NCBI RefSeq assembly: GCF_000974785.1
Contig: NZ_BBWV01000003.1
Span: forward strand, 889,833-953,832
Origin: Flavihumibacter petaseus NBRC 106054
GTDB lineage: Bacteria > Bacteroidota > Bacteroidia > Chitinophagales > Chitinophagaceae
Reading direction: 5' to 3'
DNA length: 64,000 nucleotides
Part shown: piece after piece, positions 61,204 through 64,000 of the stretch
Numbering within the stretch: position 1 is the stretch's first letter
Layout of the letters: every line of letters begins with the position of its first letter
Notes under the pieces: generated by a model
Databases searched by the model: none
What the model saw: the letters and a program-made list of their open reading frames with translations, nothing else
What the model was told of the DNA's origin: nothing
Program-made: the position numbers and the translations under genes

Positions 61204-63915
61204 ATGAATAACGGCGGCAAATTTAGTTTAAAATACAGTTTATTTGGGCTTTTTGCGCTGGTGTTTTGTATTTCAACGTCCTTATCCTCAGCGAATTATT
61301 CTGTACCCCAAAATTTTGGCGGGCTGTTAACAGGTTTGGATACGGTTCCTACCCGCGGCGATACAGTACCGGTACGCCGTGACAGTACTCCGCCAGCCAT
61401 AGACACAGTTCCCCTCCGTGATACAGGTATACGCCGGGTTCAGGTAGATACCCTGAACGTAAAGGTCAGTAAGGACTCACTGGATGCTCCAGTGGAATAC
61501 TCGGCATCAGACTCGATGGTACTGGACATGAAGACCAAGAAGATCATTCTTTATAATAAGTCCACTACCAAATACAAAGACCTTGACCTGAGTGCCTACA
61601 AGATCGAACTGGATCAGCCATCGCAGATCGTGGTGGCCACCTATACCCTCGACAGCGCCGGCGCGCAGGTGGGCAAACCGCATTTTATACAGGGCGAAAG
61701 CAATATGGATGCGGACAGCATCATCTATAATTTCAAATCACAGAAAGGGATCACCAAATCCACCTATACCCAGCAGGGTGAGATGTTCGTCTATGGTGAG
61801 CGCATCAAAAAGGTGAACATGACCGATTTCTATGCGCTGCATGGGCGGTTCACCACCTGTAACCTGGATACCCCGCATTTTGCTTTCCGTACGAACAAGA
61901 TGAAACTGGTGAACCAGAAGCTGGCAGTCAGCGGTCCCGTACACCCTGAATTTGAAGGGGTGCCTGTACCGGTTTACCTGCCCTTCGGCTTTTTCCCGCT
62001 GTCCCAGGGCAGGCATTCGGGAATTCTTCCCCCGCAATTCACCGCCAACGAACAGTTTGGTCTCGGTCTGGAGGGCCTGGGTTATTACAAAGTGCTGAAC
62101 GACATGTTTGACATCATGTTCCGGGGGGATATCTATTCTTATGGCGGGTGGCGGGCCGTAGTAACGCCCACTTACCGTAAGCGTTACCGTTACTCGGGCA
62201 GACTGAATCTCTCTTACCAGCATACCCGTTTCCTGAGTTCGGATCCCGAAAAGGATTTTGAAACGAACAACTCCTTCAATATCCAGTGGAGCCATACGGC
62301 AGATACCAAGGCCCGTCCCGGTACCACCTTTTCAGCCAACGTCAATGCCGGTTCCACCCAATACAACCGGTATTCGGCAGTCAACCCGACCATCAACTTT
62401 CAGAACCAGTTGTCTTCTTCCATTTCCTACAGCAAGAACTGGGACAATAAATATATCCTTAACCTGAGTGCCGGTCACAACCAGAACAGCAATAACCGGT
62501 TGATCCAGGTCCGCCTGCCGGATGGATCATTCACCGTGAACACGCTTTATCCTTTCCAACCAAAAGAGTTTGTGGGGGAAGCAAAATGGTATGAAAAGCT
62601 GGGCATTGGTCTGAACACGGTTTTCCAGAACCAGACTTCCTTTTATGACAGTGCTGCCAGCATGCACCAGATCATCGATACGATGCAATGGGGCGTACAG
62701 CATACCATTCCCATTACACTAGCCCTGCCGGCGATGGGACCTATCCAGATTTCTCCCGGCGTAAGCCTCAGCCAGCGCTGGTATGGTACGCAGAACTACC
62801 GTGTATGGAATGATAAGGAAATCAAGGTAGATACACTCAGCTATAAGGGTTTCTATACTGCTACTGATATCGCTTTCAGCCTGGGCCTGAACACGGCCTT
62901 GTTCGGCACCTATGATAAATTCGGCAAGAACAGCGGGATCAGGGCAATCCGTCACGTGATCCGTCCCAGCGTCAGTGTCAGCTACAAACCTGACCTGAAC
63001 GGAAAGGACTGGTACGCGGTGCAGGTAGATACATTAGGCCGAACCCAGCGCTACAGCAAATATTCCAACACTTTGTATGGCGCTTACGGCGAAGGGGAAT
63101 TCGGCGGGCTCAGCTTTACGTTCGACAACAACCTTGAAATGAAGGTCCGTTCCAAAAAGGACACTTCCGATGGGGGCATCAAAAAAGTGAAGCTGATTGA
63201 TGGTTTCGGTTTTAACGGCAGTTACAATTTCATGGCAGATTCTTTCCGATTGTCGCCGATCAGCCTTTACCTGCGCAGCAGCCTCTTCCAGAAAGTGAAC
63301 CTGACTGCATCTGCAACGCTGGATCCTTACCAGGTTGACGGCCAGGGATACCGCACCAAATTCTACGCCTGGCAGAATGGCGGATCCGGCATTGGCCGTA
63401 TCACGAACGGAAGTGTTTCACTGTCCACCTCTTTCCAGAGCAAGAAAGCGGAAGAGAAAAAGAAGACCATCGAAGAGGAACTGGCCAATTCGCAGTTGCC
63501 GTTGACGCTGGAAGAGCAGCAGGAGCAGATGAACTATGTGCGCAACAACCCTGCGGAGTTTGCGGATTTCGACATTCCCTGGTCGCTGAATGTTTCCTAT
63601 TCTCTAAGTTTCAGCCGAGTTCTGAAAGGGAATTATTCCGGCTGGTACACGCAGATCTCCTCCAACCTAAACCTGAGCGGTGATTTCAATCTCACGCCGA
63701 AGTGGAAGATGGGGGCCAATACCTTTTACAACTTCAATACAGCCGAGCTCACGCAGTTCACGATGTTTTTAAGCCGGGAGCTCCATTGCTGGCAGCTGGG
63801 CATTAATATCACGCCGGTTGGTTTGTATCGGTCATTCAATATTACGATCAACCCCAAGAGTGGCATCCTGCGCGACCTGAAAATTAATCGCACGCGGTAT
63901 TTCTATACACAGTAG
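61204..63915 (+). CDS. lptD: LptD-like LPS assembly barrel protein
   Basis: A 903-aa outer-membrane protein started at MNNGGKFSLKYSLFG (61204), with a signal-like hydrophobic stretch ending ISTSLSSA. The N-terminal part (about 100-240) has an OstA-like region (QGESNMDADSIIYNFKSQKG, QGEMFVYGERIKK). The rest is a large barrel with LPLTL and SGILPPQFTANEQFGLGLEG, the LptD signature of a GxLPP turn. It ends in a Gln after aromatic strands. In Bacteroidota this protein assembles LPS at the surface. It is divergent from the amidase/MlaD/OstA unit. Confidence 0.88.
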   Translation: MNNGGKFSLKYSLFGLFALVFCISTSLSSANYSVPQNFGGLLTGLDTVPTRGDTVPVRRDSTPPAIDTVPLRDTGIRRVQVDTLNVKVSKDSLDAPVEYSASDSMVLDMKTKKIILYNKSTTKYKDLDLSAYKIELDQPSQIVVATYTLDSAGAQVGKPHFIQGESNMDADSIIYNFKSQKGITKSTYTQQGEMFVYGERIKKVNMTDFYALHGRFTTCNLDTPHFAFRTNKMKLVNQKLAVSGPVHPEFEGVPVPVYLPFGFFPLSQGRHSGILPPQFTANEQFGLGLEGLGYYKVLNDMFDIMFRGDIYSYGGWRAVVTPTYRKRYRYSGRLNLSYQHTRFLSSDPEKDFETNNSFNIQWSHTADTKARPGTTFSANVNAGSTQYNRYSAVNPTINFQNQLSSSISYSKNWDNKYILNLSAGHNQNSNNRLIQVRLPDGSFTVNTLYPFQPKEFVGEAKWYEKLGIGLNTVFQNQTSFYDSAASMHQIIDTMQWGVQHTIPITLALPAMGPIQISPGVSLSQRWYGTQNYRVWNDKEIKVDTLSYKGFYTATDIAFSLGLNTALFGTYDKFGKNSGIRAIRHVIRPSVSVSYKPDLNGKDWYAVQVDTLGRTQRYSKYSNTLYGAYGEGEFGGLSFTFDNNLEMKVRSKKDTSDGGIKKVKLIDGFGFNGSYNFMADSFRLSPISLYLRSSLFQKVNLTASATLDPYQVDGQGYRTKFYAWQNGGSGIGRITNGSVSLSTSFQSKKAEEKKKTIEEELANSQLPLTLEEQQEQMNYVRNNPAEFADFDIPWSLNVSYSLSFSRVLKGNYSGWYTQISSNLNLSGDFNLTPKWKMGANTFYNFNTAELTQFTMFLSRELHCWQLGINITPVGLYRSFNITINPKSGILRDLKINRTRYFYTQ

Positions 63916-63919
63916 AAAA

Positions 63920-64000
63920 GCGCGCAATGGGTTTTCACGTAACTGATTTTTGCTAATGGCTGGGAGTCGCTGCGCTCCTTTCCCGCAATGGTGTATTTTT
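63920..64000. repeat. Third copy of the TTTGCGGCTT repeat family, cut by window edge
   Basis: GCGCGCAATGGGTTTTCACG and onward to CGCAATGGTGTATTTTT resembles 54117-54190 on the same strand. The window ends inside it. Confidence 0.5.

Overview
The window looks like a chromosome segment of a Bacteroidota bacterium, most like the Chitinophagaceae (Chitinophaga/Niastella type). The reasons are TANNTTTG-type promoter motifs, a TonB-dependent receptor paired with a FAS1 lipoprotein, a Bacteroidota-style envelope block (OstA-like protein, MlaD, amidase, divergent LptD), and many small Sec or lipoprotein orphans. Function calls come from motifs and family resemblance read by eye; no search was run.

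Layout. 1-5.8 kb: the edge of an HD-domain gene and a set of exported alpha/beta hydrolases, an isochorismatase-like hydrolase and a YtcJ-like amidohydrolase, largely one + strand operon that looks catabolic. 5.9-12.8 kb: DUF2750, a ParDE toxin-antitoxin pair with a perfect 31-bp palindromic operator, a Crp/Fnr regulator, a DMT exporter, an epimerase-like protein, an MFS transporter, a cupredoxin lipoprotein and a GNAT. 13-14 kb: a Panacea-domain antitoxin (PanA) with an unrecognised overlapping partner, probably its toxin. 14-29.4 kb: a mosaic of Omp85-type barrel, lipoproteins, small regulators and several decayed genes (a GNAT with a deletion, a duplicated and frameshifted HExxH membrane protein, a frameshifted TonB-like gene).

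29.5-35.4 kb holds one giant gene (1962 aa) with DUF4011, SF1 helicase, Vsr-like nuclease and DUF3320 regions, the domain order of the Hhe antiviral family. Next to it, 36.1-42.8 kb is the most unusual part of the window. Seven single-gene units all lie on the minus strand and are AT-richer than their surroundings. They are separated by long imperfect palindromes (135-205 bp) whose ends carry GCTAAC/GTTAGC-like cores. This resembles an integron cassette array without an integrase (CALIN-like). Its cargo includes two PIN-type nucleases and a TIR protein. One boundary is interrupted by the 3' end (domains V and VI) of a group II intron lying antisense to the cassettes, as expected for group IIC introns that home to attC sites. 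A 1.6-kb gene-free, repeat-rich stretch and tRNA-Leu(CAA) follow.

44.5-64 kb is ordinary core genome: hscB, a BNR-repeat protein, purC, the TonB receptor/FAS1 pair, ychF, an SpmA-SpmB fusion, a DeoR regulator, nhaA, and the OstA/MlaD/amidase/LptD envelope block. Interspersed are dispersed repeats of two families. One family flanks a GxxExxY gene as about 120-bp inverted repeats, so that gene looks like a small mobile unit.
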